Shown here: positions 7,476 to 15,088 of the stretch, piece by piece
Layout of the letters: each line of letters begins with the position of its first letter
How positions within the stretch are numbered: the stretch's first letter is position 1
From: MGOM01 sp035455265
GTDB lineage: Bacteria > Chloroflexota > Anaerolineae > Anaerolineales > E44-bin32
Assembly: GCA_035455265.1 (NCBI GenBank)
Contig: DATIFK010000181.1
Coordinates: forward strand, 1-25,170
Length of the DNA stretch: 25,170 nucleotides
Direction of reading: 5' to 3'
Notes under the pieces: generated by a model
Told to the model about the DNA's origin: nothing
The model's database searches: none
What the model saw: only the letters and a program-made list of their open reading frames with translations
Program-made: the position numbers and the translations under genes

Positions 7476-7672
7476 TCAAGCGGCCATCTTCTGAAGGACG
7501 CGTCGCAGGATGTCACGGGCACGAGTGTGTCCGGCAGCTCGATGTGGTCGCGGGGCGTATGGTCGAGAGAAGAATCCCCGGCCCCGAAGCGACGGCCGGG
7601 CCGGACCAGACGAGCGCCTCGAAGTTCAGGTCGGCGGTGCCGTCTTGACGGCGAAAGGCGCATGGCCGGTAC
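7476..7672 (-). pseudogene. Frameshifted remnant of the 3' end of lysK
   Basis: On the minus strand this stretch encodes the last roughly 60 residues of LysK split over three reading frames. From 5' to 3' these are DGTADLNFEALVW...GPG (about 7575-7645), then GDSSLDHTP(R)DHIEL (about 7533-7575), then RARDILRRVLQKMAA followed by TGA (7476-7523). The intact gene at 9326 has TGTADLNLVAPAW, GPGDSSLDHTPDEHI and RARGVLVRVLRTMAA. At least two frameshifts separate the segments and no start region remains, so it is a dead fragment. The bases around the stop (tctcaagcggccatc) are identical in both copies. It occupies most of the 358-bp gene-free stretch 7395-7752; the remainder, 7395-7475, shows nothing recognisable. 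Confidence 0.85.
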
Positions 7673-7675
7673 AAT
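7645..7675 (+). promoter_or_regulatory. Candidate promoter for the phosphatase-like gene
   Basis: TTGACG (7645-7650) and TACAAT (7670-7675) are separated by 19 bases, slightly longer than ideal. They lie 78 bp upstream of the start at 7753 and inside or at the edge of the lysK remnant. Confidence 0.3.
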
Positions 7676-7752
7676 TGGCCGAGTTGCGCTAGACGAGCTC
7701 GAGGTCGAGCCGCTGCCGCTTGACGGCCGTTTCGTGACGATGGATATCGACT

Positions 7753-9282
7753 ATGGTGAAGGAAAGAGCCAAGGCGCAGCCCCTCTCGTCCGTTCCCTGG
7801 CACGTTCCAGCGATCGCCGTCTTCTCCGTCCTCGCCCTCTTGGCCAACAACATCGACCAGATAGATCCGGCCTCCGCCTTACCGCCCATCGGCCAGTCGA
7901 TCGCCGGCGCCGGCCTGCTTCTGCTGCTGGCATGGCTCTGGCTTCGAAGCTGGCAGCGGGCTGCGCTCGTCGCCAGCATCCTCCTGGTCCTGTTCTTCTC
8001 CTATGGCCACGTCTACACCTTCCTGAAGGCCGTGACGATCTCCGGCTTCTATCCCTTCCGCCACCGTACCCTGGGGGTGCTCTGGATCGCCATGGCCGGG
8101 CTGGGAGTCTGGTGGGCCAGTCGGCGAAGGCCGGAGATCTCACGCCTGACCCAAGCCCTCAACGTCGTCAGCCTGGCCCTCCTGATCCTGCCGGTCTTCC
8201 AGATCGGCTCGGGCCTGTGGAGGCATTGGCGGGCGTGGGAGCGTTCCCAGGCGGAGGCAGGGGCAGCCGCCGCTCCGGGTGAGAGCCTGGCGGGGAAGGC
8301 CGCCCCCGACATCTACTACATCATCTTGGACGGTTACTCGCGCGCCGACATCCTCGAGAAGCTAAGCGGCTACGACAACTCCGCCTTCCTGGCGTCCCTC
8401 GAGCAGATGGGCTTCTACGTTGCGCGCTGCAGCCAGTCCAACTACGCCCAGACGGAGCTCTCGCTGGCCTCCACTCTCAACTATGACTACCTGGAGGCGC
8501 TGGGCGATTCCTTCGGCCCTGACAGCCCTGACCGCTCCCCCCTCTGGCCCCTGATCCGGAACGGCGCCGTCCGCCGGACCCTGGAGGGGCGCGGCTACAC
8601 CGTCATTGCCTTCAGGACCGGCTTCGATTGGACCGAGTGGACCGATGCCGATCTCTTCCTTGGGCCCCAGCTCAGCCCATGGCAACTGGACGCCTTTCAG
8701 TACCTGTGGCTTCAGACCACGGCCGCCAGGATCCTGTTGGATGCCGAGGCCCTACGGATGGTCCAGCGGCCGGAGGACCTGAGCCGCAACCGGACCGCGT
8801 ATGACCTCCAGGAGCTCGTCAAGATCCCATCCATGCCGGGCCCGAAATTCGTCTTTGCCCACCTGATCATCCCGCACGTGCCGTATGTCTTCGGCCCGAA
8901 CGGCGAACCGGTCTTGATCCCTTCCGACGCTCCTCGCGACCAGGCCATGCAGGGCTACGTCAACCAGGTCATCTACATCAACAAGAAGATGCTCGAGATT
9001 CTGCCGGCGATCATCCGGGATTCGCCCGTCCCGCCGGTCATCATCGTCCAGGGCGACCACGGCATAGGGGGATCGCCGGAGCGCATGGCCAACCTGAGCG
9101 CCGTCTACCTGCCGGGACAGGATGGCCGGCTCTACCCGGAGATGACCAACGTCAACACCTTCCGGGTGGTCCTGTCCGAGGTTTTCGGCGACGACCTGCC
9201 CATCCTGAAGGACGTGAGTTTGTTCTCAGACTACTATCACCCCTACAGATTCCACGAGGTCCAGAACGACTGCGCGCCATGA
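7753..9282 (+). CDS. Membrane-anchored alkaline-phosphatase-superfamily (sulfatase/LTA-synthase-like) protein
   Basis: The 509-residue protein has about five hydrophobic segments in its first 155 residues (near 16-33, 48-66, 71-92, 105-123 and 134-151). A linker then leads to an extracytoplasmic domain from about 185. Superfamily features are PDIYYIILDGYSR with a metal-binding Asp193, TELSLASTLNYDYL with candidate nucleophile Thr or Ser, HLIIPHVPYVF, and QGDHG with Asp435-His436. This arrangement resembles phosphoglycerol/phosphoethanolamine transferases and LTA-synthase-type enzymes, so a role in cell-surface polymer or lipid head-group transfer is plausible but unproven. ATG 7753 has only a weak ribosome site. 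The gene is divergent from its left neighbour, converges on lysK, and sits exactly between the lysK remnant and intact lysK. Confidence 0.8.
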   Translation: MVKERAKAQPLSSVPWHVPAIAVFSVLALLANNIDQIDPASALPPIGQSIAGAGLLLLLAWLWLRSWQRAALVASILLVLFFSYGHVYTFLKAVTISGFYPFRHRTLGVLWIAMAGLGVWWASRRRPEISRLTQALNVVSLALLILPVFQIGSGLWRHWRAWERSQAEAGAAAAPGESLAGKAAPDIYYIILDGYSRADILEKLSGYDNSAFLASLEQMGFYVARCSQSNYAQTELSLASTLNYDYLEALGDSFGPDSPDRSPLWPLIRNGAVRRTLEGRGYTVIAFRTGFDWTEWTDADLFLGPQLSPWQLDAFQYLWLQTTAARILLDAEALRMVQRPEDLSRNRTAYDLQELVKIPSMPGPKFVFAHLIIPHVPYVFGPNGEPVLIPSDAPRDQAMQGYVNQVIYINKKMLEILPAIIRDSPVPPVIIVQGDHGIGGSPERMANLSAVYLPGQDGRLYPEMTNVNTFRVVLSEVFGDDLPILKDVSLFSDYYHPYRFHEVQNDCAP

Positions 9283-9283
9283 C

Positions 9284-9304
9284 AGCACCTTGGGGCCTGG
9301 TGCT
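9284..9304. terminator. Weak hairpin between convergent phosphatase-like gene and lysK
   Basis: AGCACC (9284-9289) and GGTGCT (9299-9304) form a 6-bp stem immediately after the stop codon of the forward gene and 22 bp beyond the end of lysK. There is no T-tract, so terminator function is only suggested by position. Confidence 0.3.
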
Positions 9305-9325
9305 TCGACCACCGGGGGTCCACTC

Positions 9326-10423
9326 TCAAGCGGCCATCGTCCGCAACACGCGGACGAGAACACCCCGGGCTCGTGCGTACTCGCTCATCAGGATGTGTTC
9401 GTCGGGGGTGTGATCCAACGAGGAATCGCCCGGCCCGTACGCTACCGCCGGGCAGGACCAGGCCGGGGCCACGAGGTTCAGGTCGGCGGTGCCTGTCTTG
9501 ACGACGAAGGCCGGAACACCACCCGCCTGCCGGATGGCGCCGAGGAAGGCTCGCATCAGGGGCGAGTTCTTCTCGCCGCGGTACGCCGGGGTGGCCAATC
9601 CATCGGGCTTGACGTCCGCATCAGGGCCGAGACCGCGCAGCATGGCATGCCAGTCGTCGGGCGTCAGGGTTGGTGGAAGGCGCGTTCCCAGATGGAGCGT
9701 CGCCCACGCTTCGAGGCCGTCGTCCCCGGACGACCAGCCGCGTAGCGAAGGTGTGACCTGGTCGAAGGCGCGGCCCCGATCGGAATTGAAATCGGCTGAC
9801 CACGCCTGAACATCTCTCCAGAAATCGACGGCGATCTCACAGGCACTGGCCTCGGGCGAGGCCGCATGAGCCACCGGCCGACGCACCGTCACCCGGGTCC
9901 AGGCCGAACCTTTGTAGCCGATGGTCACCCGATCCCAGCGGCTGGGTTCCCCGACGATAGCGAAGGCCGGGCGGTGGCGGTCGATCAAGTAGCGCGCCCC
10001 GCGGGAATCGCCTTCTTCGTCGACCGCGCCGACCACGATCCATTGCCATTCGCTGAGCGGGCCGATGTCGGCGACGGCGTCGACGAACGCCGCCAGCGGA
10101 CCCTTGGCGTCGACCGCCCCGCGGCCGTAGAGAGCATCACCTTCCGATCGGACGGGGATTTGGCCGCGCACCGTATCGATGTGCCCGATCAGCATCCCTT
10201 GGCGCGGCCCGGCTCCCATCACACCGACGGCGTTGCCGGCGCCGTCGATGTGAGCTTGGGCGTATCCGAGTTGGCGCATGCGCCCCACCAGCCACTCGAC
10301 GGCGGAGCTCTCCGATCCCGTCGGGCTGTAGTGTTCGAGAAGGCCGAGCAGAGTCTGGGAAACCTGAGGTTCAGATCCTTGCATGTCCCCTTCGTTTCGA
10401 TCGCGCGGTGTAGCGGCGTTCAC
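9326..10423 (-). CDS. lysK: [LysW]-ornithine/lysine hydrolase LysK (M20 metallopeptidase)
   Basis: Last step of the LysW pathway: it cleaves the isopeptide bond between the LysW C-terminal glutamate and the finished amino acid, releasing ornithine (or lysine) and recycling LysW. The 365-residue protein carries M20 metal-ligand motifs: GHIDT (His81, Asp83), GRGAVDAKG (Asp105), the EE pair in VDEEGDS (136-137), VGEPSRWD (Glu159) and SLDHTPDEH (His338). The start is uncertain: GTG 10423, or ATG 10384 (Met14) just after AAGGGG; conserved sequence begins only near residue 24. It is the last gene of the run, 277 bp after lysJ, with a strong hairpin in between. A decayed copy of its 3' end lies 1.85 kb downstream at 7476. 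Confidence 0.9.
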   Translation of the reverse strand: MNAATPRDRNEGDMQGSEPQVSQTLLGLLEHYSPTGSESSAVEWLVGRMRQLGYAQAHIDGAGNAVGVMGAGPRQGMLIGHIDTVRGQIPVRSEGDALYGRGAVDAKGPLAAFVDAVADIGPLSEWQWIVVGAVDEEGDSRGARYLIDRHRPAFAIVGEPSRWDRVTIGYKGSAWTRVTVRRPVAHAASPEASACEIAVDFWRDVQAWSADFNSDRGRAFDQVTPSLRGWSSGDDGLEAWATLHLGTRLPPTLTPDDWHAMLRGLGPDADVKPDGLATPAYRGEKNSPLMRAFLGAIRQAGGVPAFVVKTGTADLNLVAPAWSCPAVAYGPGDSSLDHTPDEHILMSEYARARGVLVRVLRTMAA

Positions 10424-10651
10424 AAGGAGCCTTCATCTTCGGCCGCACCCTTCGACGGCCCGTCTGGGCGCTGAGCGGCGGCGAGTCATCCCTGCATCCG
10501 ACGAGGCATTGCCGCGTTCGCTCACGCCGTCCCGATGTCCTGACGGGAGGGCCTACGCCGGACCGCTGACGGCTGACCCTTGCACCCCGTCCGGGCCGGC
10601 GCCCAGCGGGCTCCGGCCCGCGGGGCGAACGGCCTGCGCTGCGCTCCGGCG

Positions 10652-10692
10652 CACACCTGCCCTGGCCGGCAGTGCCAGGGAGAGCAGGTGTG
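10652..10692. repeat. Long imperfect hairpin in the lysJ-lysK gap
   Basis: CACACCTGC (10652-10660) pairs with GCAGGTGTG (10684-10692), and CCTGGC (10661-10666) with GCCAGG (10674-10679). A 4-base bulge and 7-base loop complete the structure. It begins 9 bases past the lysJ stop in transcription order. It could protect or terminate the upstream message and so lower lysK expression; it lacks a T-tract. I see no gene in the rest of 10424-10700. Confidence 0.5.
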
Positions 10693-10700
10693 GCTGAGAG

Positions 10701-11870
10701 CTACTCCTCCATCGTCTTCGTCAACACAGCGCGTAGCGCCTCGATCACACGGTCGAGTTGCGGATAGGTGATGACCAGAGGCGGCAGAAGCCGCAGCACG
10801 GTCAAGCCGGCCGGCAAGGCGATGACCCCCAGGTCCAACAATGCCTCGAGGTAGGGGGCGACCTTGTGCTTGAGCTCGATTCCGATCATCAAGCCGAGCC
10901 CGCGCACGTCTCGAACCAGAGGGGAGTCGATCTGCCGCAGGCGCGCCAGCAGGTATGTTCCCTTCTCGGCCGCCTGCTCGGGAAGGCGTTCGTCGATCAG
11001 GGCGCGCAAGGCGGCGACGCAGGCGGCGCAGGCCAGCGGGTTACCGCCGAATGTCGAGCCGTGGGTGCCCGGGGCAAAGCCGCCGACGCGCGGTCCGATC
11101 AGCACCGCACCCATCGGGACTCCGCCGGCCACCGACTTGGCCAGGCACAGCAGGTCGGGCGTGAGGTCGAAATGCTCGACGGCGAGCAGCTTGCCGGTGC
11201 GCCCGAGGCCGGTCTGCACTTCGTCGATGATCAGCAGAGCGCCGCGCTCGCGGCAGGCTCGCTGGGCTGCGGCCAGGAACTCCGCCTGAGCGACGTGAAC
11301 GCCGCCTTCGCCTTGAACGACCTCGAGGACGACGGCGGCCGTCTGATCGTCGACGGCCTGCTCCAGCGCCTGAGGTTGGTTGAAGGGCACATGGCGAAAG
11401 CCGGGGACCAGCGGCTCGAAGGGCTCGCGGTAGTGCTTGTTCCAGGTGGCCGAGAGCGCCCCGAAGGTGCGTCCGTGAAAGCCGCGCATGGCGGCGATGA
11501 TGCCGGGCCGCCCGGTTGAGAGGCGGGCGAACTTGAACGCCGCCTCGACGGCTTCCGTCCCGGAGTTGCACAGGTACGAGCGGTCGAGGCCCGGCCGCAA
11601 TCGGGCGAGTTGTTCCATGGCGGCGGAGCGCTGATCGTTGTAGAAGGCTTCGTGGCAGGTGATCAGCCGGCGGGCCTGTTCGGCGACGGCCTGAGCCACG
11701 GCCGGATGCGCATGCCCGAGGTTGGCAACGCCGTGGCCGGCCATGCAATCGACGTACTCACGGCCGGTGCTGTCCCACAGCGTGGCGCCTTCGCCGCGGA
11801 CGATGGTGATGGGGTGCTTGGCGTAGATCCCGGTCGAATGTAGGGCTTCGCTCTCGTAGACTGCTTCCAT
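10701..11870 (-). CDS. lysJ: [LysW]-glutamate/aminoadipate semialdehyde transaminase LysJ (acetylornithine-aminotransferase family)
   Basis: Transfers an amino group, normally from glutamate, to the LysW-bound semialdehyde, giving LysW-ornithine (or LysW-lysine). The 389-residue class III PLP enzyme shows NSGTEAVEAAFKFAR (PLP phosphate contacts), FHGRTFGALS, EVVQGEGGV, the Asp216 strand LLIIDEVQTGLGRTG and the Schiff-base Lys245 in CLAKSVAGGVPMGA, then GSTFGGNPLACA. Length and motifs match ArgD/LysJ; the LysW context decides for LysJ. The ATG at 11870 lies only 9 bases after the lysZ stop (11880) with AGGGG overlapping that stop, so the two are probably co-translated. Confidence 0.92.
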   Translation of the reverse strand: MEAVYESEALHSTGIYAKHPITIVRGEGATLWDSTGREYVDCMAGHGVANLGHAHPAVAQAVAEQARRLITCHEAFYNDQRSAAMEQLARLRPGLDRSYLCNSGTEAVEAAFKFARLSTGRPGIIAAMRGFHGRTFGALSATWNKHYREPFEPLVPGFRHVPFNQPQALEQAVDDQTAAVVLEVVQGEGGVHVAQAEFLAAAQRACRERGALLIIDEVQTGLGRTGKLLAVEHFDLTPDLLCLAKSVAGGVPMGAVLIGPRVGGFAPGTHGSTFGGNPLACAACVAALRALIDERLPEQAAEKGTYLLARLRQIDSPLVRDVRGLGLMIGIELKHKVAPYLEALLDLGVIALPAGLTVLRLLPPLVITYPQLDRVIEALRAVLTKTMEE

Positions 11871-11879
11871 GTGCGACCC

Positions 11880-12695
11880 CTAGGCGATCGTCGTGCCGCA
11901 GCCCTCGAGGGCCGCGGCGAGCGGGTGGACGGTGCGCCCGTCGGCGATGACGACGCGAGGCACGCCGCCGTCGAGTGCTTCAGAGGCGCCCAGGATCTTC
12001 TTCTTCATGCCGCCCTGTGCCAACGCCAGCGCTTCATCCAGCTCAGGGCGCGACAGGCGCGGGATCAAAGTCGACTCGTCGGGAAAGCGGCGCAGCAAGC
12101 CGGGCGCGGCGGTCAGCAGGACCAATGTCTCGGCCGATAGCGCCGCGGCGACCATGGCCGCGGCGCGGTCGGCGTCGACGTTCACCACCTCGTTTTCGGT
12201 GCTCAGGGCCAGCGGCGCGAGGACCGGCGTGACGCCGAACGCCAGCAGCTGGTGAAGCAGATCGACGTTGACCTGCTCGACGCGGCCGGTGTAGTCGTCG
12301 CGTACGACGCGGCGCTTGCCGTCCTCTACACTTTGCACGACTCCCTTTCGCCGCGCCACCAGCAGTCGCCCGTCCGCCCCTGACAGCCCTAGGGCATTGA
12401 CGCCGGCGGCCTGGAGGCGCTCAACCAACAAGGTGTTGACCTTGCCTTTGGTTGCCATGGCGAAGATCTCCAGGGTGGCGCGATCGGTGTGGCGCCAGCG
12501 AAACCCGGAGGGCGACGTCAACCAGCGCGGCGGGCGCCCGAGCGCCGCTCCCAGGGCACTGGCCTCGGCCGAGCCTCCATGGACAACCACGACCCGGCGC
12601 CCCTGGGCGACGACGGAAGCGATGTCCTCGCACACGGCGCCGGAGTCCAGGCCCTCCGCTCCGCCGATCTTGACGACCAGGAGGGAGTCAGTCAC
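11880..12695 (-). CDS. lysZ: [LysW]-glutamate/aminoadipate kinase LysZ (ArgB family)
   Basis: Phosphorylates the side-chain carboxylate of the LysW-bound amino acid with ATP. The 271-residue amino-acid-kinase fold shows VVKIGG (Lys9), VVVHGGSAE, TGRVEQVN, VVNVDADRAA and the GGMKKK segment near the C-terminus, as in acetylglutamate-kinase relatives. I set the start at GTG 12695: GGAG (12701-12704) is 5 bases upstream and the protein then begins directly before beta strand 1. The frame stays open to 12851, but those extra codons come from palindromic repeats and carry Gly/Arg-rich nonsense. The upstream gap to lysY is 219 bp. Confidence 0.92.
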   Translation of the reverse strand: MTDSLLVVKIGGAEGLDSGAVCEDIASVVAQGRRVVVVHGGSAEASALGAALGRPPRWLTSPSGFRWRHTDRATLEIFAMATKGKVNTLLVERLQAAGVNALGLSGADGRLLVARRKGVVQSVEDGKRRVVRDDYTGRVEQVNVDLLHQLLAFGVTPVLAPLALSTENEVVNVDADRAAAMVAAALSAETLVLLTAAPGLLRRFPDESTLIPRLSRPELDEALALAQGGMKKKILGASEALDGGVPRVVIADGRTVHPLAAALEGCGTTIA

Positions 12696-12748
12696 GCTGA
12701 CTCCATACTTGCGTCCGGTGCCCGATCGAGAAGCTCGCCCTCTCCCCC

Positions 12749-12797
12749 GCCCTCCCCCGGAGGGGGAGGGCGCTTCTGTCCCCTCTCCCCGAGGGAG
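12749..12797. repeat. G/C-rich palindromic repeats in the lysY-lysZ gap
   Basis: GCCCTCCCCC (12749-12758) and GGGGGAGGGC (12762-12771) form a perfect 10-bp stem with a 3-base loop. A second smaller palindrome, TCTCCCC/GAGGGAGA, lies around 12784-12797. The first shares its arms with the palindrome at 3934-3954. Besides attenuating lysZ expression they may simply be dispersed repeats. The remainder of the 219-bp gap shows no gene. Confidence 0.6.
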
Positions 12798-12914
12798 AAA
12801 GTGAGGGTGAGTTGCCTGCATGACCCATGTCGACCATGACGGTGGTTCCATTCCCCTTGTCTTCCCCTCCTCGCCCGCGGGGGTGAGGTTCTGAAGGGGA
12901 TGGGGGTACGCTCT

Positions 12915-13949
12915 TCATATGGGATGCAGTCCCGGGAACGTCAATCCCGCTGTCTCGTCCCAACCGAACATCAGGTTGAGACACTGCACGGCCGTTCCGG
13001 CAGCACCCTTCATCAGATTGTCGATGGCGCACAAGGCGACCACGTGTCGTGTGGCGGCGTCGAACTCAAAGCCCAGATCGGCATAGTTGGAACCTGCCAG
13101 GATCTTCGGTTCGGGGACGCGGTAGATGCCGCGGGTCTCCTTGACCACGCGCAGGAATGGGTTCGCCGCCGCTGTCTTCCGGTAGGCCTCCCACAAATCC
13201 TTGTCGGTCACTCCGGGGCGGACGGTCGCATGCACCGTCGCCAGCGCGCCGCGGACGAGATCGACCGAGGTCATCGTCAGGGTGACATCGTCTCGCCCAA
13301 AAGCCTGGATCACTTCGGCCGTGTGACGATGTCCGAAGGCCGAGAAGGTTCGGATCACGCCGCTGCGTTCGGGGTGATGGCTTCCGGGGTTGCCCTCGGC
13401 GCCGCCCTCCGACGAGCCGACCTTGATCTCGGCCAGGACCGGCTGCCCTGTGTCCCAAAGATCGCTGTGCGCCAGAGGCAGCAGGGCCAGGATGGTTGCG
13501 GTCGCATTGCATCCGACCCCGCTGACATACGATGCGCCGCGGATGGCCTGGCGGTCGAGCTCGGGCAACCCGTACACAAAGCGATCGAGCCAGGCCGGAG
13601 AAGCGTGGGCCGTGCCGTACCAGCGCTCGTAGACGTCTGGGTCGCGCAGGCGGAAGTCGGCCGAGAGGTCGATCACCTTCGGCGCCAGACGAACCATCGC
13701 CTCGATCTGTCGCTGAGCTTCACCGTGCGGCAGAGCCAGGAACAGGACGTCCACCGGCTGCAGTTGCTCGGCCGCACTGAACTTCAACGTCGTCCGGCGT
13801 CGCAGATTGGGGTGGACCTGATATACGTAGGTGCCAGCCAGCCGGCGCGAGGTCGCCGCGGCGACCTCCACCTGAGGATGGTCCAGCAGCAGGCGCAGCA
13901 ACTCCCCACCGGTGTAGCCCGTGGCCCCGACGATCGCCGCTCGGATCAT
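12915..13949 (-). CDS. lysY: [LysW]-glutamyl/aminoadipyl phosphate reductase LysY (ArgC family)
   Basis: NADPH-dependent reduction of the LysW-bound acyl phosphate to the semialdehyde. The 344-residue protein begins with the nucleotide-binding turn VGATGYTGGELLRLL, contains LALPHGEA and DLSADFRLRD, catalytic Cys147 in VSGVGCNATA and a conserved His in FGHRHTAEV (207-209). KVGSSEGGAEGN resembles the LysY/ArgC substrate loop. ATG at 13949 follows the lysX stop by 19 bases with only a weak ribosome site (GGGGA), so coupling to lysX is likely. Classical ArgC is the alternative name; immediate linkage to lysW, lysX and lysZ argues for the carrier-bound substrate. Confidence 0.92.
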   Translation of the reverse strand: MIRAAIVGATGYTGGELLRLLLDHPQVEVAAATSRRLAGTYVYQVHPNLRRRTTLKFSAAEQLQPVDVLFLALPHGEAQRQIEAMVRLAPKVIDLSADFRLRDPDVYERWYGTAHASPAWLDRFVYGLPELDRQAIRGASYVSGVGCNATATILALLPLAHSDLWDTGQPVLAEIKVGSSEGGAEGNPGSHHPERSGVIRTFSAFGHRHTAEVIQAFGRDDVTLTMTSVDLVRGALATVHATVRPGVTDKDLWEAYRKTAAANPFLRVVKETRGIYRVPEPKILAGSNYADLGFEFDAATRHVVALCAIDNLMKGAAGTAVQCLNLMFGWDETAGLTFPGLHPI

Positions 13950-13968
13950 TCCCCGTTGACCGATCCGC

Positions 13969-14925
13969 TCACCGCTTGCCCCGGGCGACCGCCAGCACGT
14001 ACTCGGTGATCAGCTGCCCGAGGTCGATGCCGCTGATCGGCTGTGTCGTGTGGAACTCCATGGTGTGGTTGATCTCGTTGACCAGCAAGCCGCGGCGGGG
14101 ATCCTCGATCAGGTCGATGGCCAGCAGGCCGCCGCCGACGGCGTGCGCCGCCTGCAAACACAGGTCCTCGAGCTCCACCGAAAGCGGGCAGAGCTCGCCG
14201 GAGGCGCCGCGGGCCGTGTTGGTGATCCAGTGGTCCGACTTGCGGTAGATGGCCGTGACCACCCGATCGCCGATGACGAAAGCGCGGATGTCGCGGCCCG
14301 GCTTGTCGATGAACTCCTGGATGTAGAAAACGGAATGCTGATAGGAGCCGAGGGTGACCTTGTGCTCGAGGATGGCTTCAGCGGCATCGCGGTCGTTGAC
14401 CTTGGCCAGCAGCCGGCCCCACGACCCGACCACCGGCTTGAGGACGACCGGATAGCCGAGGCTTTCCATCGCTTGCAGGGCCGACTCCATCGAGAAGGCC
14501 AAAGTGGCACGCGGCTGGGGCACGCCGGCCCGTGCCAAGGCCGCCGACGTCGCCAGCTTGTCGCCGCACATTTCGGCCACGGCGGCCGTGTTCACAGTTG
14601 GAATGCCCCAGCCGTTGAGCAGACGCAGCGCGTAAAGGCCGCTCGTGTAGCTCAGACTGCGCTCGAGGACGACGTCGTAGCCTAACCAAGGTTCGGGATG
14701 CTCCAGGTCGAAGAACAAGCCGCGATCGTCGAGCCGGTCGTAGTGCACGCCCAGGCGATCCATGGCGGCGAAGATCCACTTCTCCTCGACGCGCAGGCGC
14801 GAATACAGGACGCCGACGTGCAGCCGGCTGACGCTGCGACTCCGGCGCGGGGCCCGGCCGATGCGCAGGGATGGCCCCGGCTCGACCTCGACGCCTGCGC
14901 CCGTCGGATTCAGATCCTCACTCAC
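13969..14925 (-). CDS. lysX: LysW-amino acid ligase LysX (ATP-grasp)
   Basis: Joins the alpha-amino group of glutamate (or aminoadipate) to the C-terminal glutamate of LysW, using ATP. The ATP-grasp core shows GYPVVLKPVVGSWGRLLAKV, FYIQEFIDKPGRDIRAFVIG, HWITNTARG and the metal-binding LLVNEINHTMEFH. The only sensible start is GTG 14925: AGGAGG (14932-14937) is 6 bases upstream and no other ATG/GTG/TTG occurs before the conserved strand LHVGVLYSRLR (from residue 35). The enzyme therefore has a 34-residue N-terminal extension absent from the Thermus enzyme as I know it. The start overlaps the lysW stop by 8 bases. Motif differences between glutamate- and aminoadipate-type ligases exist, but I cannot assign the substrate from memory. 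Confidence 0.92.
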   Translation of the reverse strand: MSEDLNPTGAGVEVEPGPSLRIGRAPRRSRSVSRLHVGVLYSRLRVEEKWIFAAMDRLGVHYDRLDDRGLFFDLEHPEPWLGYDVVLERSLSYTSGLYALRLLNGWGIPTVNTAAVAEMCGDKLATSAALARAGVPQPRATLAFSMESALQAMESLGYPVVLKPVVGSWGRLLAKVNDRDAAEAILEHKVTLGSYQHSVFYIQEFIDKPGRDIRAFVIGDRVVTAIYRKSDHWITNTARGASGELCPLSVELEDLCLQAAHAVGGGLLAIDLIEDPRRGLLVNEINHTMEFHTTQPISGIDLGQLITEYVLAVARGKR

Positions 14926-15088
14926 CCCAATCCTCCTGTTCCATGGGAGCCAGGGCGACGGTCGCCGGATCGAGGGCCGTCAACTCCAGGTCGACACCGC
15001 ATTCGGGGCAGACCAGGATCTCGCCCACTTCGGCGCCTGCCTCCAGCGGAAAGGTCGCGGCACACTCCGGGCATGTGACCGTCGTCAT
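14918..15088 (-). CDS. lysW: Amino-group carrier protein LysW
   Basis: A 56-residue acidic protein on which the amino acid is assembled. Two zinc-knuckle pairs are visible: CPEC at residues 6-9 (TCPECAATFPL) and CPEC at 27-30 (VCPECGVDLEL). The C-terminus is EDWGE, the invariant carrier signature whose terminal Glu56 forms the isopeptide bond; both match LysW from Thermus and archaea. ATG 15088 overlaps the argH stop (ATGA), with AGGAGG upstream inside the end of argH. The codons for its last residues contain the Shine-Dalgarno and start codon of lysX. The overlapping 66-codon open frame in another phase is a shadow. Confidence 0.96.
   Translation of the reverse strand: MTTVTCPECAATFPLEAGAEVGEILVCPECGVDLELTALDPATVALAPMEQEDWGE

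Noticed and set aside
7437..8282. 281-codon forward ORF
   Set aside because: It covers the lysK remnant and the wrong frame of the phosphatase-like gene.
12696..12851. N-terminal extension of LysZ by 52 codons
   Set aside because: The codons derive from G/C palindromes; a good GGAG-GTG start exists at 12695.
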